A stretch of 62,566 nt of DNA from Tranzscheliella williamsii (GCA_023212725.1 JALBYF010000088.1:1-62566), one strand, 5' to 3'; shown: positions 8,257 to 18,881, counted from the first letter of the stretch. The notes: generated from the letters alone by a model not told the origin. Program-made: numbers and translations.

Positions 8257-10497
8257 ATGTCGTCTCAGGCCGACCGTCCTCTGCCGACAGAAGAAGACTT
8301 TCTCCGTCCCAAACACCCCGCTGTAGCTCAGCTTGCCTCAACCGGCGCGGTCGGCGCTACCGTCCAAGACAACTTCACTGCCCTTAGCACTCCCGCTTCC
8401 GAAATGGTCGGCTCTTTTTCCACCACACCCTCCGACGATGTCGACGGTGGTATGGCTGCTCCGGCCACTGTTCCGGGTACGCCTGACTCGGACGCAGACC
8501 AGACCGTGGCCACATCGACAGTGACCACCACCATCTCCTCTGCTAAGAACGACACCGCCAGCCTCCCTTCCACTACGGTACAGTTCAAGCATATCGGTGC
8601 CAAAGCCCTCTCTCATCGCGTCGGCAAAGATGGCGCCATTCATCTCAATCCCGTCTCTTCCGCTTCCGACCGTCGCAGCGGCAAGAAAGTCCGCGCCATT
8701 GTCTCTTTCCGTCCGCGGCACAGTCACTTTGACCGTTTCAACAAATCCTCTTCAAGTGATCAATTCCGTGGATTTTTCACCCTATTCTGGGTGTGTCTAG
8801 CCATCTTTGTTCTCAACACGGGCTATACCAGCTTTGACAGTACAGGCCAAGTGCTCAGCCTTACCTTTGCCACGCTGCTCAGCGAAGATGCTATCATCCT
8901 CGCCTTTTCTGATGCCGCCCTGATCGCTTCCCTCTTCCTCTGCGTCCCTTTCGTCAAGGTCTGTCGCAGGGGTTGGGTACGCTACTATCCGACTGCCGTT
9001 GTTTTCCAGCATCTGTGGCAAGCTACCCTACTTGGTCTGGTTATCAAATGGGCCAGGTATCGCGAATGGCCCTGGGTACAGTCTGGCTTTTTTGTCCTCC
9101 ACACCCTCTCCATGATGATGAAGATACACAGCTACATGAACATCAATGGTACCATGGCCGACGTCTACCACAAAATGCGTCGCACCGAAGCTATGCTCGA
9201 AGAGAGGGTTGCCGAAGTGGAAGGATCTCAGGCTGGCAAAGGCCCAGAGCAGTTCGAGGCCGCCTGGATCAAGGCCGTCCAGCGAGCCAGCTCCCACGCC
9301 GGTTTCAGCAACACTAAAGAAGGCGGCAGCAGCACCCATGTCTCCACATCTCCGGCCTCCCGTTGGAACGTTTGGGCAAGCCTCGAGACACAGAGGGGAA
9401 GCAGCAGTTCCAGGCTCATCAGCGGTCAAGAACTATGCAGTACCTCGACCAGCCCGCCAGCGGAAGCGGATAGTGCGGTGCACGAAAAGCTCAGCACCGA
9501 AGAGCACGTGAAGCTGCACAAGGAGCTCAACGAAAAGGAGATGGCCGATCGCCAAGCCGGCGATCACACCAGCAAGACTACGTCTGCGTCTCCCTTGGCT
9601 TCCAAGGCCTCCACGGGAACGCATGCTGGTGCCCACGCTACCTCTGGGCATCAGATCCGCGATCCGCATCCTCTATCCTGGCATCCGGACACGCTGGTCG
9701 CCGACCTAGCCCGGGAGATCGAAGTGCTGCGCGAAGACCTTCTATCGACGCGGCCGTCTGGCGATACGATCTCGTCGCCCGACCTATTACCGCAGGCGAC
9801 CGTCATGTGGCCATCCAACGTGACCTATGCCAACTTTTGGGACTATCTCTTAGTCCCCACCTTGGTCTACGAGCTGTCCTATCCGCGCACCAAGACCATT
9901 CGGCCGCTCTATGTGCTGGAGAAGACGCTTGCCACCTTCGGCACCTTCTTTGTCATCTATGTCATTACCGAGCACTGGATTATGCCGTTTACGCCGACCG
10001 CCGATACACCTTTTCTGCGCACCTTTTTGCAGCTGGCGGTGCCCATGATGGTCAACTACCTCTTGATTTTCTACATTATGTTTGAGTGCATCTGCAACGG
10101 CTTTGCAGAGCTCACTCGCTTTGCCGATCGCGAGTTCTACCTGGACTGGTGGAATGCCACCTCGATGGATGTCTTTTCGCGCAAGTGGAACAAGCCGGTG
10201 CATAGCTTCCTCCTGCGACATGTTTACGCCTCGACCATTGCGGCCTGGGGGCTGAGCAGGTGGATGGCCATGTTCCTCACCTTCCTGCTCAGCTCGCTCG
10301 TACACGAGCTGGTCATGGCCATTGTCAGCGGCAAAATCCGATTCTACCTGTTCGGCGCACAGATGGTCCAGCTACCCCTCATCCTCATCAGCCAGATCCC
10401 GTTCATCAAGCGCAACGAGACGCTCGGCAATATGATCTTCTGGATCGGCCTCATGGCCGGCTTCCCCCTCCTCAATATCGGCTACCTCGTATACTAG
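8257..10497 (+). CDS. ARE2: Sterol O-acyltransferase (MBOAT family, ARE1/ARE2 type)
   Basis: A 746-residue ER enzyme that should esterify sterols with fatty acyl-CoA for storage in lipid droplets. The MBOAT signatures are clear: MKIHSYMNINGT after the third or fourth helix, FYLDWWN at 627-633, and the presumed catalytic histidine His683 in SSLVHELVM. Hydrophobic helices start at about residue 175. The N-terminal 165 residues are hydrophilic and Ser/Thr-rich. The cytosolic stretch between the MRRTEAMLEERV helix (about 307) and the YELSYPR motif (about 530) is unusually long, about 220 residues, and mostly low complexity. It could instead be a diacylglycerol acyltransferase of the DGAT1 branch, but HSYMNIN and FYLDWWN favour the sterol branch. 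Intronless; ATG at 8257. Confidence 0.92.
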   Translation: MSSQADRPLPTEEDFLRPKHPAVAQLASTGAVGATVQDNFTALSTPASEMVGSFSTTPSDDVDGGMAAPATVPGTPDSDADQTVATSTVTTTISSAKNDTASLPSTTVQFKHIGAKALSHRVGKDGAIHLNPVSSASDRRSGKKVRAIVSFRPRHSHFDRFNKSSSSDQFRGFFTLFWVCLAIFVLNTGYTSFDSTGQVLSLTFATLLSEDAIILAFSDAALIASLFLCVPFVKVCRRGWVRYYPTAVVFQHLWQATLLGLVIKWARYREWPWVQSGFFVLHTLSMMMKIHSYMNINGTMADVYHKMRRTEAMLEERVAEVEGSQAGKGPEQFEAAWIKAVQRASSHAGFSNTKEGGSSTHVSTSPASRWNVWASLETQRGSSSSRLISGQELCSTSTSPPAEADSAVHEKLSTEEHVKLHKELNEKEMADRQAGDHTSKTTSASPLASKASTGTHAGAHATSGHQIRDPHPLSWHPDTLVADLAREIEVLREDLLSTRPSGDTISSPDLLPQATVMWPSNVTYANFWDYLLVPTLVYELSYPRTKTIRPLYVLEKTLATFGTFFVIYVITEHWIMPFTPTADTPFLRTFLQLAVPMMVNYLLIFYIMFECICNGFAELTRFADREFYLDWWNATSMDVFSRKWNKPVHSFLLRHVYASTIAAWGLSRWMAMFLTFLLSSLVHELVMAIVSGKIRFYLFGAQMVQLPLILISQIPFIKRNETLGNMIFWIGLMAGFPLLNIGYLVY

Positions 10498-11261
10498 ATT
10501 CCTCACCACCTTGTGCTATTGTGTGTCGGTCAGCTGCCCTGTTCGGCCAGCCAACCGCCTCGCTCCTATGCTACTTGCGGACCTCATGCCACCAACCCAG
10601 ATTAATCATGTATTCCTCATTTATACCTCAACCCACCATTTTTCGGTCCCATTCGCAACTGCATGCCCTTTGTTTGATATATGCCAGGATCCGTTGCTAC
10701 CCGGTATTCGACGCAGATGAGCGGAGACGGCCAATGGCGTTACACAACACGTCCCTTTGTCTCTGGTGGGACGGGAGCATGGTTGCCACAAACACGGCGT
10801 GCTGCCTCCCTTTGTTCCCGTGCTTGCGTCCTGCCGCGTCTTTTCTAGGCGCTGTAGCGCGGCCGGCCAACAGCTCTCTCCCTTTGTTCCGTATCTGCCA
10901 CCGTCCAATGTCGCATCGTACCGCTGTCCCGCACATTGTGCCTTTGTCTTTTGCTCCTTTGTTCATGCCTTTCTTGCGCGGTGGCGTCAGTGTTCCGGAA
11001 GTTCCACGCCACTTGTAGTTCCTGGTCCATAGAAACATTCCTACATAAGCCCCCATAGGGAGGCAAACACTCACATCCTGTCTCCTCTCTTTGCTTCGCA
11101 TTCCCCCATAACGCCCTGCTGCTGCCGTGATACAGATATCGCCCTTGTTTCCTCTGCATCTAGCCTGGTGCTCTTTTCTACTGCAACGCCCGTCGTTATC
11201 TGGCGACGTCGACAACGCATCCGACGCGCAACCGCCTTTGGGAGGTGCTCGCGTTGACGAA
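10498..11261. other. Intergenic, 764 bp, carrying the element cluster
   Basis: Between the acyltransferase stop and the start of the next gene. Besides the repeated CCTTTGT words I see no coding frame or RNA gene. It probably includes the 3' end of one gene and the promoter of the next. Confidence 0.55.
10665..10962. promoter_or_regulatory. Cluster of pheromone response element-like sites
   Basis: Three exact copies of TCCCTTTGT (reverse of ACAAAGGGA, the Prf1-binding pheromone response element known from Ustilago maydis) are at 10752-10760, 10807-10815 and 10879-10887. Near copies with one or two changes are at 10665-10673, 10939-10947 and 10954-10962. All six share one orientation. They lie 300-600 bases before the ATG at 11262 and also in the 3' flank of the acyltransferase. 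I found no exact copy elsewhere in the window when reading by eye. Confidence 0.65.
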
Positions 11262-12464
11262 ATGGGCAGTGGTGACGCTTGGGGCGTGGTGGTGGGGAGG
11301 GGGCGGTCTTCAACGGATCCGCTGGCGAGGGGGCTGGTGGGAGAGGGGGGGAGGGGGCATTTCCGGCCGATGGCCTACGCGATGCAGGAGGAGCTGGAGG
11401 GGATGTTTGGGCTGACGCAGGGGCAGCGGCGGGAGCAGCTGCTGCGGGTGCGGGATCCGGAGGGGCGGGTGTACTACGATGCGGCGGAGCGGGATGAGTG
11501 GGCGCACCTGCTTGCGGACGAGGCGGGGCGGCGGCGGAGCAGTGCGATGACGAGTTTGACGTGCGCGACGCCGCTTGCGCTTGCCTCGCCGATGGGCGGT
11601 GTGCCTGGTACGCCGGGGATGCTGGTGAGTCCGCTTGCGGCTGCGTTTGCGGATGTCGACCTGGCGCAAGTGCCGGCGGGGCGGCGGCAGCGAGGGCGCA
11701 AGCGCAGCTGCCGTCTGGTCGAGGGCTGCGGCGGCGCGTATAAGCGGAGGCAGAGCACTGCCTCTGCCACGGCCAGCGAGTCGGTCGGGATCGCGCTGCC
11801 GGCGCTCCGCCGCCCGCACAGCGTCCATGTCAGCACCCCCACCACGTCGCCCACCCGCGCACAGCCGTGCGCCGCGCTACTCAGCCCGCGCCACTCCCCG
11901 CGTGCGCGCAGAGGCACCTTCGGCGCCCTCACCCATGATCCCACCCCCCCGCACACCCCCGATACAATCACCGCGCCCTTTAGCAACCACGACCTGCTGC
12001 GGCCAACACCGTCGTTCGAACCACCCCCCGCGCCAACCCCCTCGTCGGCACCCGTGGCATGCTTCATCGACCCGTTCGCCGAGACCGCCCGCTTCACCAC
12101 GCCCCTCGCCCCGCGCACCGGCGCCAAGCGCTTCCAAAGCCCCCCCGAACAGCTTACCCGCTCGGCCACGTCCGCAGTTACACCCGTGCCGGCGCCGAGC
12201 CCGACGCGGCCGCGCCGCACGCCCCGCACTACCGCAGGCCTGCGCACGGGTGCACAGGTCTACCACGGCATCGACATCCCCTGCGCCTCGATCCACCTGC
12301 ACAGCGACCCTGAAGACAATCTGCCGCCCGCCCTCGTCGTCGCTGCCCCCGCCGCCGCCCTGCGCGCGCGCAAACTCCGCCGCAAAGCCGCCGCCGCCAC
12401 CCACCCCTCCCATCCCGCCCTTACCGGCACACCGCGGTGGTGGGGCGCGCGCGCCAAACCGTAG
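11262..12464 (+). CDS. Unrecognised protein downstream of pheromone-type elements
   Basis: A 400-residue frame from the ATG at 11262; the open frame extends about 45 codons further upstream but without an ATG. I do not recognise a family. The N-terminal quarter is the most ordered-looking part (EELEGMFGLTQGQRREQLL, then DPEGRVYYDAAERDEWAHLLAD). A basic patch GRRQRGRKR follows, then long Pro/Thr/Ser-rich stretches that look disordered, and a basic Ala-rich C-terminus (ALRARKLRRKAAAA). No membrane segment or signal peptide is apparent. Long overlapping frames on other strands reflect the high GC content, which lowers certainty. Support for a real gene: 1.2 kb open frame, good ATG context and a structured upstream region. 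Convergent with SSZ1, 99 bases between stops. Confidence 0.6.
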   Translation: MGSGDAWGVVVGRGRSSTDPLARGLVGEGGRGHFRPMAYAMQEELEGMFGLTQGQRREQLLRVRDPEGRVYYDAAERDEWAHLLADEAGRRRSSAMTSLTCATPLALASPMGGVPGTPGMLVSPLAAAFADVDLAQVPAGRRQRGRKRSCRLVEGCGGAYKRRQSTASATASESVGIALPALRRPHSVHVSTPTTSPTRAQPCAALLSPRHSPRARRGTFGALTHDPTPPHTPDTITAPFSNHDLLRPTPSFEPPPAPTPSSAPVACFIDPFAETARFTTPLAPRTGAKRFQSPPEQLTRSATSAVTPVPAPSPTRPRRTPRTTAGLRTGAQVYHGIDIPCASIHLHSDPEDNLPPALVVAAPAAALRARKLRRKAAAATHPSHPALTGTPRWWGARAKP

Positions 12465-12563
12465 CCACACACTGTCGTGCGAGAGTGTCTATTCGATGCA
12501 ACCATGTAGGCAAGACGAGATGCGATAATACAAGTAGCAGCAGTGGGGTGTGGGCGGGCGCGG

Positions 12564-14415
12564 CTAGGCGTGCGCCTCGACGGCGGAGGCGGCGCCCTGC
12601 TCGCGCGCCGAGAGTGTGAGCTTGCCCGCGGCGTCGACAATCAGCTCGAGCTCGACCGGCGCCGCACCCTTGCCGGGCGTCGGCACGCTCAGCTGCGCAA
12701 CCGCGCGCCCGGACGGCGCGACATAGGCGGTGCGAACCTCGTCCGGCTCGCGCGGCTCGTCATCCTCGTCATCGTCCTCGTCGTCCACCGCGACCGTCTC
12801 GACCCGCACCGAAGGCGTGCCCTCTTCAAACGTCAGTGCGACCGCCTCGGCGCCCTTGGCCACCGGCAAGCGGTACGACCGCCGCGCCGGAAGCGGCGTG
12901 TGCGCGGCCAACAGTGTGACAAACAGCTTGCCGTCGACGACCTGCTTCTCGGCAGCACCGTCCTTGGGCGCATCGATCACCAGCCCAATCGGCTTGCTGA
13001 TCGCCTTGGTCTTGAGATCCTCGACGAGCGTTGTGGGCTTGGCCGGCACCGAGTGGATGTACTCATACTCCTTGGACCCCTCGGGGGCAGCAGCGATCAC
13101 CTGCGCCTGGAGTGCGCAGCCACGCGCAATCACCTGGTCCGCGTCGATCGACGAGGTGATGTGCGTTCCGTTCTCCTCGGTGAAGACGTCCGAGAGCCTG
13201 TCCGCCAGGCCCGGAAGCCTAGCACTACCGCCGGCAAGGATAACCTCGTCGATTTGAGACGCGTCCAGGCCAGCCTCGCTCAAGGCATGCTTGACGCTCG
13301 AGATGACTTTGGCATAGGCGTGGCCCGAAAGCATGTCGAAGCGCATACGGTTGACACTACCGGTAAAGTCAATGCCCTCGGCGAGCGACTCGACGCTGCA
13401 CTGCGCACTGTTGGAGGCCGAGAGCGCCCGCTTGGTAAACTCGGACTCGTTGCGCAGCTTGGCCCACGCCCGCTTGTCATCGTCTCGGATGGTGACCTTG
13501 GTCTTCTTGGTAAACTCCTTGGCGAAAAAGTTGACGAGCGCCGTGTCGAGCGTAGTGCCGCCAACCGAAGCATCGTGCAGCGAAGAAAGGATCGAGTAGA
13601 GTCCAGCTCGAGCGGCGACGACAAAAATGTCGGTGGAGGAGCCGCCCATGTCTACAACGACGACATTGCGGTCGAGCTCTTTGCCGGCCGGGTAGGGAGT
13701 GCCTTCGACGCCGTCCGGGTGAGCTGGGAGCTGGCCGGGGCCTCGAGGACTGGTGAGGTGGTAGGCGGCGAGGGCGGCGGCAGGGGCAGGGATGACCTGG
13801 AGTACAATGAGACCGGCCTCCTCGGCAGCGACTTTCAAGGCCGAGATCTGCGCCTCAGAGTACCACTGAGGAATGCTCAGCACGGCACCGGCAATCGGCA
13901 CGCCAGAGAGGAAATCCTTGGCGGTGGTGAAAAGGCTGCGCAGAAAGCGAACAGCCACATCATGTACAGTCAGAGTGGTCTCCTTGTCGTCAATCTGAAC
14001 CTTGAAACCTGGCACGCCGTCACCAGCGTCGATGACGGGTGAAGAGGCACGCAGCTTCTCTGCGTCGGAAAGCTCGCTGACCTTTCGACCAAGCAGGTTG
14101 ACAAAATGGTCGATGACGTTGGGAGCGTTGCGCACGAGCTGAGGAGTGGCTTGGTTGGCAAGGTACACCTGGTCGCCGTTGAAGGCAATGCGGGTGGCTA
14201 GCTGTCGCTCGCCATCTTCGTTGGCAATGACGTCTGCTCGGCCGCTGTGGACGTGGTAAACGGACGGTTACAGCGGCAAGTAGGAAGGTCAGTAGCCTGC
14301 TTCTTCGACGACGGCCCGCTAAGGACGGCCATACTCACTGTTGGTTGATGCAGGCGATGGAACTGTACGAGTGGCCAAAGTTGATGCCGATCACGGCGCC
14401 GGCTGCTTCCGTCAT
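12564..14415 (-). CDS. SSZ1: Ribosome-associated Hsp70-like protein Ssz1
   Basis: Ssz1 is the atypical Hsp70 that pairs with zuotin in the ribosome-associated complex and stimulates Ssb on nascent chains. The gene has two exons, 14415-14339 and 14244-12564, with a 94-base GT-AG intron (GTGAGT donor, CCACAG acceptor), giving 585 residues. Exon one encodes MTEAAGAVIGINFGHSYSSI; the junction restores INQHGRADVIANEDGER, the standard first ATPase loop. Further signatures are VVVDMGGSSTDIFVV and the EVILAGGSARLPGL segment. The canonical DLGTT of ordinary Hsp70s reads INFGHS here, as is typical of Ssz1. The Hsp70 lid domain is absent and the C-terminal region is short, also as in the family. An acidic loop (DDEDDDEDDEPREPDE) sits near the C-terminus. 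Confidence 0.95.
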
Positions 14416-15222
14416 GTTTGCTGTGAGTAGTCGGTGGTGGGATGCGCAGATGGCGGTTGGTGGTGGGATCGAAGGCGCAGATCTGACCTTGGTCGAGGGA
14501 GCTGCAGCGTCTATTCAATGTTCGTCTGTTCACTTGGATGAGGTAGAAGCTCGACTGAGGACGCCATGATTCCTCTCGTCCGTATGTAAGGCCAACTTTC
14601 TTCAGCGGCAAGCTGGACAAGTTTCACGTTTCTTGCCAAAAAAAGTTTCTCTGAGACCCACTTCTTCTCAAAACCCGTCCACAGCTTCCGATCACGCACA
14701 ATTCCTAAGCTCACATCTTCTCGTGCGGCAGATTCCGAGATACGCTTTCGAATCTACAATTCGGAACAGCCGTCAGTCAAAGCACGGCACGCGGCACTTC
14801 CGCGATAAACTGCTCTGCTGGTGTGAAGCTTGTGAACCTTCAAGGAACGACAAAGCTTGACGGCACTTGGTCTGCTCCCTTTAGCTGTGCCATATGCATC
14901 CAGGCAATGTCACCCACTTAGCTGATACTCGTTCTCGGATCGGAAGATGCCGACGGTGCTGGTGCTCTGGCTGAACAGAAAGAGGAGCGCAGCCGCGCTT
15001 GCAATGTGCGCTTGAGTGGCCGAGGCGCCGCGGTTGTGAGAATGGCGATGGAGCGCAGTCGTAGAGCAGGGCAGGTGATATCGCCACGTCCAGCGCTCAA
15101 CATAAGAGTCACGATCGTCCGCTCGACGCTCCCGCTTTCTGCTCTCCTTGTCCGCTTTTCACGCCTCGATTGCTGCTTCAGAGGATCCACTGTCTGAATT
15201 AAGCTCACTAGTGCGGATCGAT
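14416..15222. promoter_or_regulatory. Divergent intergenic region, 807 bp
   Basis: Shared upstream region of SSZ1 (minus) and the coiled-coil gene on the plus strand. No additional gene, RNA or repeat was recognised. The open frame of the plus-strand gene continues back to about 15148 but lacks an ATG there. Confidence 0.5.
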
Positions 15223-16415
15223 ATGAGTCCAAGCGGAAGCCCGGTCAGAAAAGTTGCGGAATGCTCTCCGCAGCCTAGCACGTCGCCTATCGACGGGTAC
15301 GATACTCCTACACCACCAGCCACTCTACCACCACCTTCCGGATCCACTCGAAGGAGACCGAAAGGAACAAGAAGATTGTGTATCTCGCCTAGCACGCCAG
15401 TGCCGCAAGTGCTTGGAAGCATGGCAAAGCCAGTTCTACAGCCCCACTCAACTCAGCTGAGCAGCGACGGCAGTTCTGGTGGTTATCCGTCTCAGCCGTT
15501 AGACTGTGAGTCTTTGATGTCCTAAAATACCCTTTGAGGCATCGCTAAACGTCGCTTTTTCCTTGTCCAGTCGACCAAGACACAGACCTCGCCGGGACTC
15601 GTTTTCGCCAACAGAATATCTACACCGGCCTGAATTCGATGTCCAGCCCAAGTACAATTCCCGGAGCCCTTAAGCAGCACCCGAAACAGCAGCTCTTCAC
15701 CTCGGCTGCTAATGGCGACGGCAACATTCAACAAACTCGCGATGCTGATCCCGCAATAGACAACCAGCAGATTTGCATTGCCGAACTCGCACCAGAGAGT
15801 CAGCAGACTACTCGTGTTCCGTTCTTCGAAGAAGACTGGGTGCGTCGTATGCTGCGCTCCAGCAGTAAATTGAGCGATGAAGGTGACGCACCGAACGACG
15901 ATGGGGTCAGGGAGCCCAAGCGTAAGAAAGCCGCCTTTGTGGCATCAGGGACACGCGGTGAAGATCCAATGGGACACAACACTGCAGAGGGTGACCACCG
16001 AACAGCTGTTGAGCACACCGAAATGCCAATGCCTTCCGCAGCTCCCAAGTCGGTCGATGGCAAGAGACCGGACTCGTCGCGCGTCGAGATCGCCGATCAC
16101 AGAGAGCCGTCATCCTGCCGGAACGATATTGCACTGGCGCCCTTGTACGGCATCACCACGCAGACGAATGGCCAGCAGCGCACCCCCTTTTTGGAGTTGC
16201 TGGATGACACGCAGTCTCTCTTTGTTCAGCTGCGCAGACGCTATGAGCTAGAACTGGATTACCTGAAGGGTGAACTGGCCTATCGAGAGCTCGAAACCAA
16301 CCAGCTGAAAGCGAAGCTTCGAAGCATCCTGACCCCAAGGGCGCCGCGCCCGGCGCGCTCAAGGGGTGGCGCGGCTGCTCGCTCGGCATCCGGCATCTCA
16401 CAGATGGATGCATGA
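15223..16415 (+). CDS. Unrecognised protein with C-terminal coiled coil, one intron
   Basis: Two exons, 15223-15505 and 15571-16415, joined by a 65-base intron (GTGAGT donor, TTGTCCAG acceptor), give 375 residues. The splice is supported because the first frame stops inside the intron and the second frame has no ATG until residue 143. I do not recognise the family. The N-terminus is Ser/Pro-rich with short basic motifs (RRRPKGTRR); the middle is polar; residues about 300-355 (LELLDDTQSLFVQLRRRYEL onward) form a strongly predicted amphipathic coiled coil, followed by a basic Arg/Ala tail. A DNA- or chromatin-associated scaffold is possible but not shown. The open frame extends upstream to 15148, so an extra 5' exon cannot be excluded. 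Divergent from SSZ1. Confidence 0.65.
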
Positions 16416-16901
16416 TCGGCAGCACTGTCGCCGTGATTTAACTCCTTACAACCGTCTAGGAAGCTGTTCACAGGTAATGTGCATAGAGAGGGAGCATCCC
16501 TCACCTGTCACCTGTCCCGTCTGTTCCGCAAGTCAGATGTCTGCCAGAAGTCGAACCAAGTCCTGTTTCAGCATGATCCATAAAGTGTTAGTATAGCAGC
16601 ACCCAAAAAGCCGCGCCAAAAGTCAGACCATGCGCATGAGCCGCATCCCCTTGTTCTTTGCCATTCGACCTTTAGTTGTAGTGCACACATAAATTGATCC
16701 GATCCGCGCATTCGGCAAGCGACGACCTCAGTAGCTAGAGGCGTTGCCGACGAGTGGCCCCCAGGAGCTCACTTGCATCGATTGGGGAGGTAGGGGAAGT
16801 TGGGAAACGCCGGAAGGATTTTGGCTTCTTGCTGCGAATTTCTCCGCGCCAAGTGTGCCTGCAGGCGGAAACCTTCCGAGGCGCATTAATTGCTTACGGT
16901 A

Positions 16902-16948
16902 GTGGCGGATAGGAGATTAACTTAGGGTGGCGGATAGGAGATTAACTT
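16902..16948. repeat. Perfect 22-base direct repeat
   Basis: GTGGCGGATAGGAGATTAAC plus TT occurs at 16902-16923 and again at 16927-16948, separated by 4 bases. It lies in the 3' flank region of the coiled-coil gene, far from any coding frame. Confidence 0.85.
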
Positions 16949-18748
16949 CGTCATACTCAGTTTCCGCTGGAAACGCTATGCAGAGGGTAGGCGCCGCATG
17001 CGCCACCTTAAGCTGCAATGATAGCACCCCGTGCAGCAGCTTCACGGACTTGCCGTAGTAGTTAATTTCTACTGGCACTCCTTGCGCTGAACTCGATTCA
17101 CAGACTGCGCGTGACAAGGTCTCTGGCCGTCTCGCTTCGTCCTGTGCTTATAAAGAACCGAAGTGGAGAAACGGCAGTTGTTAGAGTCCACTGAGTGCCT
17201 AGATTCGTGATTGTAAGAGTTGTAATCAATCAGTTGCGAAGGGGTAAGAAATATACGCTCCTGGAAACGAACAGGTTCGGCTAGCAAGCGACCGGCCCGT
17301 TTGTTAGGCCGCCGCTCGTCGCGATGACCCGGAGCGGTTATCCATTATGACGCAGCTCATTACAAGCCATCCACTGACGTGGTGGACTTAGCACTTTGCA
17401 AAGGCGCCTCTTTGTTTGCGTACGAGCAACAATGCACAGAGTTCCAAGACCCACAAAGGAGACCTCGACGACGACGAGAATGATATGGGTGGAGACGTTC
17501 AAGAAGGTGTAAGCTGGCCGGCTAGTGGTGCAGGTTGACGACCAGGCGCATGTTTTGAAATTGACATCAGAGCGCATACGTACTTGCAGGCTCACCGTAT
17601 TTGTTCTGAGATCTTCAACAATACAAACAGAACACAGTCGCGCGGCGATTATCAGCCCATCGCTACCCGTACTCCTTCCTGCCACTCTCCGTGGTTATCG
17701 TCGCTGAACGATCAGATGCTGCCCCTCCCCGAGACAATGTGACTGCGTCCACAAACGGAGAGCAGAGTCGAGACTGGGTAGAGCGAAGCAGGTGTGGTCC
17801 GGCTGAGCCCGGTTCCAGTGATGTTAGGGACGGAAGGACGACGAGCTACTAACGACCTCCGAAAAATGTTCGGGTATACGCAGACAGAACGCATACGCAT
17901 CCGTGATGGCAATATCGATTAGCTACTCTGTTCCTGCGAACACGCTCGAACTCCTCCAAGGAAATTTCGAGTCCGGCGAATCAAAGTTGGTTTGGACTCG
18001 CGGTTGACCTTAGCAGCTTGATTCGTTAATAGAGATGGAAGTCATTATTATTGGAAATAGTATCGTACGAACTCCGTACTCGTATGCGTAGCTGTACTCA
18101 GTCTGGGGAATGAATAGATTCTATTAGTTATCAGACCTCTGATTCCGCAATCGACCCACGACGGACTGGGACGGCACCGTCTGCAATCACAGTTACCCAC
18201 CCAGCGTCACCTAGCTTGGCTTGTTGGCCTGAGCTTCCGCAACGGTGATTGTCATCCATCTCTTCCAGCACGTCGTTCCGTATCTCTGCTTTGTTCTATC
18301 AGCTACAACTGCGCCTCTCCACACAATACTCAGCCTGATAGTCCCACTGCGGTCGTCTGGTTTACCCACCTCATAAGTGGCGCCACAAGCCCAGCTCTTG
18401 CGACCCATCCTCCTTGCCGTTGCGTCCTCTTACTTGCTTCTTTCTCGACGCAAAGGCCCTTGCGCTTTCCCGCCACCCATTGTCATCACCTATAACCTGC
18501 CACCAACTCATCCGGCAGCGTCAGGATTGTCTGTTTTCGCTACGCCGTCCTCGACCTCTCTTCGATCAATCTCAGCATATCTTGCTGCAGCATTCTGGTT
18601 CGAACTTGACATTTTGCCGCTCACATCTTGACGGAGCTGGCGCTTGTTAATTGCTCTTATCTGTCTAGATTCTTTCTCTCGCCTGCTGACATTTTTGGAC
18701 GATCGTTACTGCATTCAACTCTCAACCAGCGTTTCCATCGAAGCATCT

Positions 18749-18760
18749 ATGAGCACCTAG
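18749..18760 (+). other. Three-codon upstream frame in the REG1 leader
   Basis: ATG AGC ACC TAG, 122 bases before the REG1 start. It is the only ATG I see in about 400 bases upstream, so it would be met first by scanning ribosomes if the leader is that long. Confidence 0.4.
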
Positions 18761-18881
18761 CCTTTTTCGGCCCCAGTCCTACATAGGTCGACAGGGCACA
18801 GCATCCGTCTTCTCATCTACACCCTTCACTACCACTTGATAGAAACTCGCCGTTTGGATTGACTCGATATTGTTGCCGAAT

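Larger units (their letters stand above)
16416..18881. other. Long intergenic region, 2.5 kb
   Basis: The longest non-coding stretch in the window. It contains the 22-base direct repeat, a TATAAAG-like word near 17149-17155, and, in the last 500 bases, pyrimidine-rich sequence that is probably the promoter and leader of REG1. The short open frames present (under about 115 codons) show no family features and no convincing splice structure. No tRNA was seen. An unrecognised non-coding RNA cannot be excluded. Confidence 0.5.

Noticed and set aside
17338..17685. Minus-strand frame of 115 codons in the long intergenic region
   Set aside because: No ATG-supported family features, no splice partner and mixed composition.
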